A stretch of 64,000 nucleotides of DNA, taken from positions 9,089,001-9,153,000 of the forward strand of contig NZ_JAMZEC010000001.1 in NCBI RefSeq assembly GCF_024172185.1, given 5' to 3'. This document shows positions 43,151 to 51,533 of this stretch, one piece after another; within the stretch, counting starts at the first letter, position 1; each line of letters begins with the position of its first letter. Source of the DNA: Nonomuraea roseoviolacea subsp. carminata (GTDB lineage Bacteria; Actinomycetota; Actinomycetes; Streptosporangiales; Streptosporangiaceae). Under the pieces are notes generated by a model. That model worked only from the letters and a program-made list of their open reading frames with translations. It was not told the origin of the DNA and ran no database searches. The position numbers were made by a program, and so were the translations under genes.

Positions 43151-43657
43151 TCAGCCGAAGATGGCGACGGGGTTGCCGGTGTACCAGGCGTTGTCGATGG
43201 TCATGCGGCGGACGCCCCAGCGGCCCCCGTCGCGGATCAGTTCGACATCGTACGGGTTCTTCAGCAGGGCGAAGGTGCCGTGGTCGGCGGTGAGCAGGTG
43301 CTGGGCCTCCACCAGCGCGGTCAGGCGGGCGGTGTCGCCGTCCACCGCGACGCGCGGGTTGGTGACCTGGTGGGTGGTGTCCACCCGGTCGGCGAACAGG
43401 GCGAGGATCGTGGAGACGATCGCGTCCCGCCCCCGCATCAGGGGCGGCCGGCCGCCCCACTTCGCCGCCGCCGGACGGAAGTCCAGTTCGGCGTCCGCCG
43501 CGAAGGCCGAGGCGAACAGCTCCTTGTCCTTCAGGTCCTGGCCGAGGCCGAAGCGGTACAGGGCGTCCACGATCTCGGCGCGGTCCCGCAGCTCCCGGAC
43601 CACGGCGTCCGGGTCATGGGCCGAGGCGGACAGGGCCTGTGCGGAGGTGACGTACAT
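43151..43657 (-). CDS. SnoaL/NTF2-like protein
   Basis: The 168-residue protein has the cone-fold pattern of SnoaL_4-like proteins: LRDRAEIVDALYRFGLGQDLKD, FASAFAADAELDFRPAAAKWGG, STILALFADRVDTTHQVTNPRV and WGVRRMTIDNAWYTGN. Members are small isomerases, cyclases or hydratases, or ligand-binding partners of oxidases. ATG 43657 follows GGGGAG, so the longer frame to 43744 is not used. It precedes the FAD-linked oxidase gene by 22 bases and is divergent from the LysR gene, a typical small catabolic or detoxification unit. Confidence 0.85.
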   Translation of the reverse strand: MYVTSAQALSASAHDPDAVVRELRDRAEIVDALYRFGLGQDLKDKELFASAFAADAELDFRPAAAKWGGRPPLMRGRDAIVSTILALFADRVDTTHQVTNPRVAVDGDTARLTALVEAQHLLTADHGTFALLKNPYDVELIRDGGRWGVRRMTIDNAWYTGNPVAIFG

Positions 43658-43745
43658 CGACTGCTCCCCATGCAGGTCGGAGGGGTTTTCGAGCGGTTCC
43701 ACCCTCGACCGGGGCGGCGAGCCGATCAATGCGGTCCTGTGCAAG

Positions 43746-43770
43746 GATCGTCAAGCGAGGCTTAACGATC
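43746..43770. promoter_or_regulatory. LysR operator, 10-bp arms
   Basis: GATCGTCAAG and CTTAACGATC (one mismatch) flank CGAGG at 43746-43770. It lies ten bases before the lysR start and 89 bases upstream of the SnoaL-like gene. This is the expected position for autoregulation and control of the divergent operon. Confidence 0.75.
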
Positions 43771-43780
43771 GGGGGACGGC

Positions 43781-44677
43781 ATGCTGGAGCGGCACGAGCT
43801 GGAGGCGTTCCTCACGCTGGCCGAGGAGCTGCACTTCGGCCGGACCGCCGAGCGGCTGCGGGTGTCCACCGCCCGTGTCAGCCAGACCGTCGCCAAGCTG
43901 GAGCGCCGCGTCGGGGTTCCGCTGTTCAACCGCACCAGCCGCCGGGTGGAGCTGACGTCGGTGGGACGCGATCTGTACGAGGAGACCCGTCCGGCCTGGG
44001 ACCGGATCGCCGCCGCGTACGAGCGGGCCGTCGCCGCCGGGCGCGGCCTCACCGGCACCCTGCGCGTGGCGTTCGTCGGCGCCGCGGGCGGCCAGCTGCT
44101 GGCCGGGGTGGCGGAGCTGTTCCGGCGGCGCCGGCCGGACTGCGACGTCCGGTTCCGGGAGGCGCACATGGTCGACCTGATGCCCTGGCTGCGGGCCGGC
44201 GAGATCGACCTCGCGCTGGGCACCTTCCCCATCGACGAGCCGGACATCGAGACCGGGCCGGTCCTCGTGTCCGAGGCGCGCATGCTCGCGGTCCCGGCCG
44301 GGCATCCCTTCGCCCGCCGGACCTCGCTCTCGCTGGAGGATCTGGCCCGGGTCAGGCTGCTCCAGCTTCCGGACACGCTCCCCGCGGCCCTGCGCGCGGA
44401 CCGCACCCCGAGCGTCACCCCTTCGGGGCGGCCGATCGAGCCCGGCCCGTCGGCCTCCACCTTCAACGAGCTGCTCACCCTGGTCGGGGCCGGTCACGGC
44501 GTCTTCCCGGTCGGCGCGCACGCCCGGCGCTACTACGTCCGGCCCGACGTCGCGTACGTCCTGATCGACGACGCCCCGCCGCTGCGGTGGGGGCTGATGT
44601 GGCGGACGGAGGGCGCCACCGCGCGTGTGCGCGCCTTCGGCGAGGCCGCCCGCGACCTGCTCGCCGACGACGCCTGA
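43781..44677 (+). CDS. LysR-family transcriptional regulator
   Basis: The 298-residue protein has the LysR HTH at 1-60: ELEAFLTLAEELHFGRTAERL, then VSQTVAKLERRVGVPLFNR. The effector domain runs from about residue 90 (GTLRVAFVGAAGGQLLAGVAELF) and shows the usual two-lobed pattern. ATG 43781 follows GGGGGAC. It is divergent from the SnoaL/FAD-oxidase operon, with a near-perfect palindrome in the spacer. Its 3' end (RDLLADDA) is copied twice after its own stop codon. Confidence 0.93.
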   Translation: MLERHELEAFLTLAEELHFGRTAERLRVSTARVSQTVAKLERRVGVPLFNRTSRRVELTSVGRDLYEETRPAWDRIAAAYERAVAAGRGLTGTLRVAFVGAAGGQLLAGVAELFRRRRPDCDVRFREAHMVDLMPWLRAGEIDLALGTFPIDEPDIETGPVLVSEARMLAVPAGHPFARRTSLSLEDLARVRLLQLPDTLPAALRADRTPSVTPSGRPIEPGPSASTFNELLTLVGAGHGVFPVGAHARRYYVRPDVAYVLIDDAPPLRWGLMWRTEGATARVRAFGEAARDLLADDA

Positions 44678-44742
44678 GAGCGCGTGACCTGCTGACCGAC
44701 AACGCCCGAAAGCCCGTGACCTGCTGGCCGACGACGCTCCGG
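44651..44742. repeat. Three 30-32-bp repeats covering the lysR 3' end and stop
   Basis: Unit 1 (44651-44680) codes the last residues and stop of the LysR protein. Units 2 (44681-44712) and 3 (44713-44742) repeat CGTGACCTGCTGGCCGACGA-type sequence downstream. The extra units bring in-frame or shifted TGA codons. Confidence 0.82.
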
Positions 44743-44765
44743 ACCGCACGCACGGCCCCGGCTGG

Positions 44766-45350
44766 TCAGCGCGGCGCCGTGAGGCCCTGGGTGGTGCCCA
44801 CGCCGCGCAGCAGCGTGTCGACGACCCGTGTCGCCAGCGCGTCGGCGTCGCCGTCGCCGCTCTGGGCGGCCTCGTGGATGAGCGCGTAGTACACCCGCCG
44901 GGCCCAGGCGAGGTCGGCGTCGGCCCGCAGCAGCCCTTCCTCCCGCGCCGCCCGGAACATCCGCTCGCACTGCGCCTCCACCTCGGAGTGGACCCGCGCC
45001 GCCTCGGGGTCGGCCGTCAGGGCGCGGCTCATCGCGAAGCCCCAGTCGAGCTTGACCCGCAGCACGTTGGCCGTGACCTGGTAGAGGGCGACGAGCGGCG
45101 GGGCCGTCTCGGGGTGGGCCGCCTCGACCGCGTCGGCGAAGCGGCGGGTCGCCCAGGCGGCCATCGAACCGACCAGCGCGTCGCGGGAGGCGAAGCGCCG
45201 GTGGACGGTGGTGCGGGCCACGCCCGCCTCCTCGGCGATCTGCTCCATGGTGGCCGCCGGGTTGCGGCTGAGGACGCGTTCGGCGGCCTCGAGGATCTGG
45301 CGGACGGTCCGCTCGGCGTCGGACCGCAGCGCCCGCGTCGCTTCTGTCAC
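44766..45350 (-). CDS. TetR/AcrR family repressor
   Basis: The 194-residue protein has an N-terminal HTH: VRQILEAAERVLSRNPAATMEQI, then AEEAGVARTTVHRRFASRDALVG. The C-terminal domain is typical in length. GTG 45350 is preceded by TAGCCT six bases upstream on its own strand, the leaderless layout. It is divergent from the SDR gene across 110 bases that contain the palindrome CATCGATG (45395-45402). The most likely target is that SDR gene. Confidence 0.92.
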   Translation of the reverse strand: MTEATRALRSDAERTVRQILEAAERVLSRNPAATMEQIAEEAGVARTTVHRRFASRDALVGSMAAWATRRFADAVEAAHPETAPPLVALYQVTANVLRVKLDWGFAMSRALTADPEAARVHSEVEAQCERMFRAAREEGLLRADADLAWARRVYYALIHEAAQSGDGDADALATRVVDTLLRGVGTTQGLTAPR

Positions 45351-45460
45351 GAGAGAAGGCTACACCACCGTCCCGATTGCGAGCCGAGTTGCATCATCGA
45401 TGTGGCATGTTCTACGGTTTCCGCGTCACCGATGAAGCGACTGACGCTGGAGGACATCTC

Positions 45461-46249
45461 ATGGATCTGCGACTGAGCGGGAAGACCGCCCTGGTCACCG
45501 GCGCCAGCAGGGGCATCGGCCTGGCCGTCGTGACCGCGCTGGCCGAGGAGGGGGTGCGCGTCGTCGCGGGCTCCCGCACCGTCAGCCCCGAGCTGAAGGC
45601 GACCGGCGCCGTCGCCCTGACCGCCGACCTGTCCACGCCCGAGGGGCCCGCCGGGCTGGTCGAGCGGGCGCTCGCCGAGGTGGGCGAGCTCGACCTGCTC
45701 GTCAACAACGTGGGCGGCGGCGAGGGAGGCGCGGAGCAGGCCGGCGGCTTCCTCGGTTTCGGCGAGGAGCAGTGGCGCCAGGCGCTCGACGTGAACCTCC
45801 TCAGCGCCGTCCGCGCCACCCGGGCCGCCCTGCCCAGCCTGGAGCGACGGCGCGGCGTCGTGGTGAACATCTCCTCGATCGGCGCGCGGATGCCGCACTC
45901 CGGCCCGATCGCGTACACGACCAGCAAGGCGGCGCTGACGGCGTTCGGCAAGGCGCTGGCCGAGGAGTACGGGCCGCGGGGCGTCCGCGTGAACACCGTC
46001 TCCCCCGGACCGGCCCGCACCGCGATGTGGGAAGATCCCCAGGGGTACGGCGCGGCACTCGCGGCCTCGCTGGGCCTGGAGCACGAGCAGCTGCTCGCGG
46101 GGGTGCCGTCCGGCATCGGGATGACGACCGGCAGGTTCGTCGGACCGGAGGAGGTCGCCGCCCTGGTGACGTACCTGGCCTCGCCGCACGCCGCGAGCGT
46201 CAACGGCGCCGACTACGTCATCGACGGCGGAGCCATCAAGACGGTCTGA
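45461..46249 (+). CDS. Short-chain dehydrogenase/reductase (classical SDR)
   Basis: The 262-residue enzyme has the cofactor motif TGASRGIGLAVVTAL, with Arg after Ser and SRTVSP suggesting NADP. LDLLVNNVGGGEGG and the active site NISSIGARMPHSGPIAYTTSK (Ser, then Tyr-x-x-x-Lys) are intact. The C-terminal GADYVIDGGAIKTV is standard. It reduces or oxidises an unknown carbonyl or alcohol. ATG 45461 follows CTGGAGGA. It is likely controlled by the divergent TetR gene. Confidence 0.93.
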   Translation: MDLRLSGKTALVTGASRGIGLAVVTALAEEGVRVVAGSRTVSPELKATGAVALTADLSTPEGPAGLVERALAEVGELDLLVNNVGGGEGGAEQAGGFLGFGEEQWRQALDVNLLSAVRATRAALPSLERRRGVVVNISSIGARMPHSGPIAYTTSKAALTAFGKALAEEYGPRGVRVNTVSPGPARTAMWEDPQGYGAALAASLGLEHEQLLAGVPSGIGMTTGRFVGPEEVAALVTYLASPHAASVNGADYVIDGGAIKTV

Positions 46250-46340
46250 ACCTATCGCGATATATCGTCGTAACGGGGAACAGTACGGCCGCCCCGCTCG
46301 GTTGAGCAGGACGGAACACACATCCTGGGGAGAGTGAACG

Positions 46341-47462
46341 ATGGCGGCACTGCGGACGGCACGGCGGATCCTCATGGGCGGGGCGGCCCTCGCCGCGGCG
46401 GGATGGGCGCTGCGTGACGTGCCCGCTGAGTTCGGTGTGCGGCCCCTGCGGTCGGGGCCCGTGCGGGAGGAGCGGATCCGGCGCTCACCGCAGTTCAGGG
46501 ACGGCGCGTTCGTCAACACCATGCCGGAGGCGACCACGCTGGTCAGCGCCCCGCCCGCGGGCATGCTGGGCGAGCTGGCCAAGGACCGCGACCAGCGACG
46601 CCCGGCCGGGCCCGTGCCGCTGCGCGTGCCCCCGGCGGGCGCGGCCCCGCCCGAGGGCGTGCGCGCCATCTGGTACGGCCACGCCTCCACGCTGGTGGAG
46701 ATCGAGGGGCGGCGGGTGCTGTTCGACCCGGTGTGGAGCCGGCGCCCCTCCCCCTCGCAGCTCGTCGGGCCGAAGCGGCACCACCCGGTGCCGGTGCCGC
46801 TGGCGAGCCTGCCGCTGGTCGACGCCATCGCGATCTCGCACGACCACTACGACCACCTCGACCTGGCGACGGTGCGCGGGCTGACGGCCACGCAGCGGGC
46901 GCCGTTCCTGGTGCCGCTGGGCATCGGGGCGCACCTGGAGCGCTGGGGCGTGCCCGCGTACCGGATCATCGAGCTCGACTGGGAGGAGGAGGCCGAGGTC
47001 GGCGGGCTGCGCTTCGTCGCGACGGCCGCCCGTCACTTCTCCGGGCGCACGCTCACCCGCAACGACACGCTGTGGGGCTCGTGGGTGGTGGCCGGGCCCA
47101 CCCGCAAGGTGTTCTACGCGGGCGACTCCGGCTACTTCGAGGGCTACCGCGGCATCGGCGCGGAGCACGGGCCGTTCGACCTGACGCTCATGCCGATCGG
47201 CGCCTACAGCCCGGCGTGGCCGGACATCCACATGAACCCGGAGGAGGCGGTCAACGCCCACCTCGACCTGGGCGGCCGGGTGCTGCTGCCGGTGCACTGG
47301 GCGACGTTCACGCTGGCGCTGCACCCGTGGGCGGAGCCGGTGGAGCGGCTGTGGCGCGAGGCCAAGGCCCGCGAGGTGTCGATCGTGGTGCCCCGGCCCG
47401 GCGAGGCCGTGGACCCCGACGCGGTCCCGGCCGTGGACGGCTGGTGGGAGACCCTGACCTGA
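46341..47462 (+). CDS. MBL-fold metallo-hydrolase (NAPE-PLD/UlaG-like)
   Basis: The 373-residue protein has a short N-terminal hydrophobic segment (ILMGGAALAAAGWAL) that may anchor it in the membrane. Metal motifs are ISHDHYDHLDLATV, AARHFSGR, FYAGDSGYFEG and LPVHWATF, as in NAPE-hydrolysing phospholipase D-like enzymes. WYGHASTLVEIEGRRVLFDPVW is the characteristic first strand. The substrate is likely a lipid or phosphodiester, not established for bacterial members. ATG 46341 follows GGGGAGAG. Its stop starts a long array of 32-33-bp repeats. TATCGCGATA (46253-46262) upstream could be an operator. Confidence 0.9.
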   Translation: MAALRTARRILMGGAALAAAGWALRDVPAEFGVRPLRSGPVREERIRRSPQFRDGAFVNTMPEATTLVSAPPAGMLGELAKDRDQRRPAGPVPLRVPPAGAAPPEGVRAIWYGHASTLVEIEGRRVLFDPVWSRRPSPSQLVGPKRHHPVPVPLASLPLVDAIAISHDHYDHLDLATVRGLTATQRAPFLVPLGIGAHLERWGVPAYRIIELDWEEEAEVGGLRFVATAARHFSGRTLTRNDTLWGSWVVAGPTRKVFYAGDSGYFEGYRGIGAEHGPFDLTLMPIGAYSPAWPDIHMNPEEAVNAHLDLGGRVLLPVHWATFTLALHPWAEPVERLWREAKAREVSIVVPRPGEAVDPDAVPAVDGWWETLT

Positions 47463-47710
47463 GCCGGATACGCCGGCGGAGCCCCCAGCCTCAGCGGGAC
47501 ACGTCCGGCGGAACCCCCGGCCTGAGCGAGAGGACAGCCTGCCGAGCTCCCGGCGTGAGCGGGGGGACGGCTTCCCCCGCCTCCGGCGCGAGCGGGGGGC
47601 GGCCTGCCCCGACCCCGGCCTGACCAGGGGGCACGGGCGGCCGAGCCCCAGCCCGGGCCGGGGGACGGCGGGCGGAGGTCCCGGCCTGAGCCGGGGCCGC
47701 GGGAGCCGTA
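47458..47710. repeat. About eight 32-33-bp degenerate repeats starting at the metallo-hydrolase stop
   Basis: Units start near 47458, 47489, 47521, 47554, 47587, 47619, 47652 and 47685. Each begins CCTGAGC or a close variant, and the first CCTGAG is the stop codon of the upstream gene. Later bases follow GGGGGACGGC and GAGCCCCCGG patterns. The array fills the gap to the pirin gene, and no gene lies in it. Confidence 0.85.
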
Positions 47711-47720
47711 CAGTCGCAGC

Positions 47721-48635
47721 ATGAGCAACCTGGAGCGGGACCCCGGCGAGATGCGGTGCGGCGCGGCGGACGGCGGCGGCGCCGAGTCGCTCGCCGGGCG
47801 GGAGGTGCCGCTGGGCGGGCCGCGCGCGATGCGCGTGAGCAGGACGCTGCCCGGCGTGCGCCGCCGCATGATCGGCGCGTGGTGCTTCGTCGACGCCTAC
47901 GGGCCCGAGGTGGCCACGATGCGGGTGCCGCCGCACCCGCACACCGGCCTGCAGACCGTGAGCTGGCTGCTGTCGGGCGAGGTGCTGCACCGCGACAGCC
48001 TGGGCAGTCTCCAGGTGGTACGGCCGGGGCAGCTCAACCTCATGACGGCCGGGCGCGGCATCTCCCACTCGGAGGAGTCGCGCGAGGAGCTGCTGCACGG
48101 GGTGCAGCTCTGGGTGGCGCTGCCGGACGGCGCCCGGGGCATGGAGCCGGGCTTCGAGCACCACGCGGACCTGCCGCGGGTGTCCGGGCCGGGCTTCACC
48201 GCGACGGTGATCATGGGGTCGTTCGCCGGCGCCGCGTCGCCGGCGACGGCCCTCACGCCGCTGGCGGGGGCCGAGGTCGCCGTCTCGGGGGCGGCCGAGC
48301 TGCCGCTCGACCCCGCGTTCGAGCACGGGCTGCTGCTGCTCGACGGCGAGGTCGAGCCGCTCGAGCGGGGGCCGCTGCTGTACCTGCCGCCGGGCCGTAC
48401 GGGCTTGTCCCTGAACGGGGACGGGCGGGTGCTGGTGATCGGCGGCGAGCCGTTCGCCGAGGAGATCGTGATGTGGTGGAACTTCGTGGGCCGCGACCAC
48501 GACGAGATCGTCGCGTTCCGCAAGGAGTGGATGGAGGGCGACGGGTTCGGCGCGGTCGAGGGGTTCGACGGCGCCCCGTTGCCCGCGCCCGTCCTGCCCG
48601 GCACGCGGCTGCGGCCCCGGGGCCGCAGCCGCTGA
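47721..48635 (+). CDS. Pirin-family protein
   Basis: The 304-residue protein has two cupin domains. The metal-binding N-terminal one shows VPPHPHTGLQTVSWLLSGEV, HRDSLGSLQVVRPGQLNLM and AGRGISHSEES, where His, His, His and Glu bind Fe. The C-terminal cupin ends with VMWWNFVGRDHDEIVAFRKEW. Bacterial pirins are proposed quercetinases or regulators of pyruvate metabolism. ATG 47721 stands six bases after TACAGT, so it is probably leaderless. The last 24 coding bases form the first unit of the 41-bp repeat. Confidence 0.92.
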   Translation: MSNLERDPGEMRCGAADGGGAESLAGREVPLGGPRAMRVSRTLPGVRRRMIGAWCFVDAYGPEVATMRVPPHPHTGLQTVSWLLSGEVLHRDSLGSLQVVRPGQLNLMTAGRGISHSEESREELLHGVQLWVALPDGARGMEPGFEHHADLPRVSGPGFTATVIMGSFAGAASPATALTPLAGAEVAVSGAAELPLDPAFEHGLLLLDGEVEPLERGPLLYLPPGRTGLSLNGDGRVLVIGGEPFAEEIVMWWNFVGRDHDEIVAFRKEWMEGDGFGAVEGFDGAPLPAPVLPGTRLRPRGRSR

Positions 48636-48734
48636 CGTCACCGGCGGGGGCGCGGCCCCGGGGTCACAGCCGCTGAGGTCACCGGCGGGGGTGCGGCCCC
48701 GGAGCCGCAGCCGCTGAGGTCACCGGCGGGGGTG
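48612..48734. repeat. Three 41-bp units spanning the convergent pirin and kinase stop codons
   Basis: Units at 48612-48652, 48653-48693 and 48694-48734 differ at a few bases. Each contains CGCTGAGGTCACCGG or CGCTGACGTCACCGG, so each has a TGA on both strands. Unit 1 codes the pirin C-terminus and stop, and unit 3 codes the kinase C-terminus and stop. Confidence 0.93.
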
Positions 48735-51452
48735 CGAGAAGACGACGTCCATGTTCTCGCCGCCGGTCGGCACCGTGAGCAGCGTCCGCACCGAGGTCCC
48801 CCTGAAGTCGATCACGTGGATCTCGTAGCGGCCGCCGCCGGGGTTCGTCCAGCAGACCAGGTGCAGGTCGTCGTACCAGGTGGCCAGGCCCGAGCACGGC
48901 GACTCGAAGCGGGTCAGCTCCGCGCCGGAGGCGGTGTCGTAGACGCAGTTGTCGCCGCTGACGAGGCCGGGACAGTTCGTGACGAACTTCTGCCCCGTGG
49001 GCGAGAACAGCGAGTCGGCGATCGCCGCGCCGACGTTCGGCACCCGGCGCACCCGCGTGCCGTCGGCGGCGAAGAAGCGCAGCGCCTGCTGCTTGGCGAC
49101 GTTGGAGAGGGCGACCACGCCGGTGTCCCGCTCGTCGAAGCCGTACCGGATGCCGCGCAGCGCGCCCTCCCGGAGCGTGGCGATGCTGGCCTGCCGGGTG
49201 GCGACGTCCACGATGGCGAACCCGGTGGACTGCCACTCCGTGCCGCTGGCGTTGCCGACGTTGAGGAGGAGGCGGTTGCCGTCGCGGGACCAGGTCTGGA
49301 CGTACGCGCTGAGCGGCTGGCGGGAGGTGAGGATGGAGAACTTCTCGCCGGTGACCTTGTCGGTGATGTCCACCGTGTCGTAGCCGCCGACGAACTGTTT
49401 GCCGCGGCTGGCGAGGTAGCGGCCGTCCGGGGAGAGGACAGCCTCCCACGCTTCCGGATATTTCATGAAATTTCCGGTCAGAGAGTCGCGTGCGTAGTAC
49501 ACCCAGTTCTGCGTCTTGGGGTCGCGCAGCATGTACGTGGTCAGCCGCACCCTGTCGGCGGGCGACTCGGTCAGGGTGGCGGTCGTCCCGGGCAGCGTGA
49601 CCTGGCCCAGGCCGGTGGTGGGCACCGGCGGGACGCTCGGGCTCGCGGTGGCCGTCGCGGTCTGGGCCAGGGTGGGTGTGGGGCCGGGCTCGTCGCGCAT
49701 CCTGACGACGGCGACGGCGACGACCGCGATGGTCGCCACGACCGCCACGGCGGCGGCCACACCCGCCACGATCATCCCCCTGCGCGGCCGTTGGGGGCGC
49801 GGCGCGTAGGGGGGCGCGCTCGCGGCGAGGGGCGCGTGGGGGTAAGGACCGTGTGGGCCGCCGGGACTTCCGTGGCCGGGCGGGCCCGGGGGCGTGTTGT
49901 GGGGGGAGCTCTGCGGGCCGCGCGGGCCTGAGCCGTGCGGGGGGCCGTAGGAGGCGTGGGTCCCGCTCGCCCCGGCCGACGGGACGCCATGCGCGGCACC
50001 GGGACCGGACGGCGGGGTGTAGGGACTCTGCGGCGCCCGGCCCTGGGACGGCGGCGGAGCATAGGGAGACCCCTGCGGCCCCTGCGACCTCGGGGCCGGA
50101 GGCACCTGCGGGCCCGAGTGCGGGGACCCCTGAGGACCAGGACGAGAGGATCCCGGCGGACCCGGGTGCGCCACCTGCGGGCCCGAGTGCGGGGCGGCTT
50201 GGGGGCCCACGGGCGGCGTCTGCGGGCCCGAGTGCGGGGATACCTGAGGGCCCGGGGGCGTTGGGGATGACTGCGGGGTCGGGCGCCCCTGCTGGCCAGG
50301 CGCCGAGGATGCCTGCGGACTCGGGGGCCCCTGAGGGCTGGGCGGCGAGGACGGCTGCGAGGTCGGGCGCCCCTGCTGGCCAGCCGCCGAGGATGCCTGC
50401 GGGCTGGGGTGCGGGTGTGGGCTGGGCTGCGAGGACGGCTGTGAGGTCGGGCGCCCCTGCGGGGCAGGCGGCGAGGATGCCTGCGGGCTCGGGTTAGGGT
50501 GCGCTGGGGATGGCGGCGGGCTCGGAAGCGGGGACGTCTGCGGGGCCGGGAGTGGGGACGCCGATGGGGTCGGGAGTGGGGGCGCCGGTGGGGCGGCGTT
50601 CACCACGGCGGCCGCCTGCTTCAGCTCCGGCGGTTCGGCGGATGACGGGTTCTGCAGCAACCTCATGATCACCTGCTCGGCCGTCGGCCGTCGTGCCGGG
50701 TCCTTGGCCAGGCAGGCCGCCACCAGCTCGCGTAACGGCTCCGCGAGCGGCGTCAGGTCGGGCTCCGTGTACAGGACGCGCTGGATGATCGTGGGCACGG
50801 ACGAGGCGGCGAAGGGCCCGGTGCCGCTGGCGGCGAACAAGATGATGCTGCCCCACGCGAACATGTCCGCCGCCGGCCCCACGGGCTGGGCGAGGATCTG
50901 CTCGGGCGCCATGAACGCGGGCGTGCCCACCGGCATGGACGTGATCGTAGAAGTGGCGTCGAGCGCCCGCGCGATGCCGAAGTCGATGACGCGTGGCCCC
51001 TCGGCGCCGAGCAGCACGTTGCCGGGGCTGAGGTCGCGGTGGACGATGCCGGCCTGGTGGATGGCGGCCAGCGCCGTCACGGTGCCGATGGCCAGCCGGT
51101 GCAGCGCCGCGTCCGAGCGCGGCCCCTCCTGCGCCACCGCCTCCTGGAGGGACGGCCCGTCGACGTACTCGCTCACGATGTACGGACGCTCGTCGTGGAC
51201 GCCGGTGGCGAGCAGCTTGGCCGTGCAGAACGGCGCCACGCGCCGCGCCGCCGCGGCCTCCCTCGCGAACCGCTCCGCCGCGACCGCGTCCCCCGCCAGG
51301 TGGGGCCGCAGCCACTTCACGGCCACCCGGCCGCCTTCCCCGTCCTCACCGAGGTAGACGACCCCCTGGCCGCCTTCTCCGAGCCGCCCCTTGATCTCGT
51401 AGCCTCCGAGAGCGGGGGGATCGCCCGGGCTGAGCTTGCTGATAGACGGCAT
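48720..51452 (-). CDS. Receptor-type Ser/Thr protein kinase with extracellular propeller-like domain
   Basis: The 910-residue protein has an N-terminal kinase domain (about 15-275): glycine loop GRLGEGGQGVVYLG, AVKWLRPH for the ATP Lys, catalytic HRDLSPGNVLL, and VIDFGIARALD. About 270 residues of Pro/Ser/Gln-rich linker follow, with repeats of APQGRPTSQPSSQPSP kind. One membrane span (MIVAGVAAAVAVVATIAVVAVAV) lies near residue 560. The outer 300 residues have WD/TolB-like beta strands (VLSPDGRYLASRG, TWSRDGNRLLLN, LFSPTGQKF), so a propeller rather than PASTA repeats forms the sensor. CATAAT six bases before ATG 51452 suggests a leaderless mRNA. A TGACCA-TGGTCA palindrome overlaps the start. 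Confidence 0.9.
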   Translation of the reverse strand: MPSISKLSPGDPPALGGYEIKGRLGEGGQGVVYLGEDGEGGRVAVKWLRPHLAGDAVAAERFAREAAAARRVAPFCTAKLLATGVHDERPYIVSEYVDGPSLQEAVAQEGPRSDAALHRLAIGTVTALAAIHQAGIVHRDLSPGNVLLGAEGPRVIDFGIARALDATSTITSMPVGTPAFMAPEQILAQPVGPAADMFAWGSIILFAASGTGPFAASSVPTIIQRVLYTEPDLTPLAEPLRELVAACLAKDPARRPTAEQVIMRLLQNPSSAEPPELKQAAAVVNAAPPAPPLPTPSASPLPAPQTSPLPSPPPSPAHPNPSPQASSPPAPQGRPTSQPSSQPSPHPHPSPQASSAAGQQGRPTSQPSSPPSPQGPPSPQASSAPGQQGRPTPQSSPTPPGPQVSPHSGPQTPPVGPQAAPHSGPQVAHPGPPGSSRPGPQGSPHSGPQVPPAPRSQGPQGSPYAPPPSQGRAPQSPYTPPSGPGAAHGVPSAGASGTHASYGPPHGSGPRGPQSSPHNTPPGPPGHGSPGGPHGPYPHAPLAASAPPYAPRPQRPRRGMIVAGVAAAVAVVATIAVVAVAVVRMRDEPGPTPTLAQTATATASPSVPPVPTTGLGQVTLPGTTATLTESPADRVRLTTYMLRDPKTQNWVYYARDSLTGNFMKYPEAWEAVLSPDGRYLASRGKQFVGGYDTVDITDKVTGEKFSILTSRQPLSAYVQTWSRDGNRLLLNVGNASGTEWQSTGFAIVDVATRQASIATLREGALRGIRYGFDERDTGVVALSNVAKQQALRFFAADGTRVRRVPNVGAAIADSLFSPTGQKFVTNCPGLVSGDNCVYDTASGAELTRFESPCSGLATWYDDLHLVCWTNPGGGRYEIHVIDFRGTSVRTLLTVPTGGENMDVVFSHPRR

Positions 51453-51468
51453 GACCAGATTATGGTCA
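51452..51468 (-). promoter_or_regulatory. Palindrome over the kinase start and -10 box
   Basis: TGACCA (51452-51457) and TGGTCA (51463-51468) flank five bases. The minus-strand -10 box CATAAT lies inside at 51464-51459. A repressor bound here would block both polymerase and the leaderless start. Confidence 0.55.
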
Positions 51469-51533
51469 TTTTCCTTGCAGGACGCTTGCGTCCACCGGCC
51501 CCCGGCCCCCGGCCCCCGGCTCCGTGATCGGCG

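Noticed and set aside
50000-50560. Repeat-rich stretch as a possible mobile or CRISPR element
   Set aside because: It is the in-frame Pro/Ser/Gln linker of the kinase gene.
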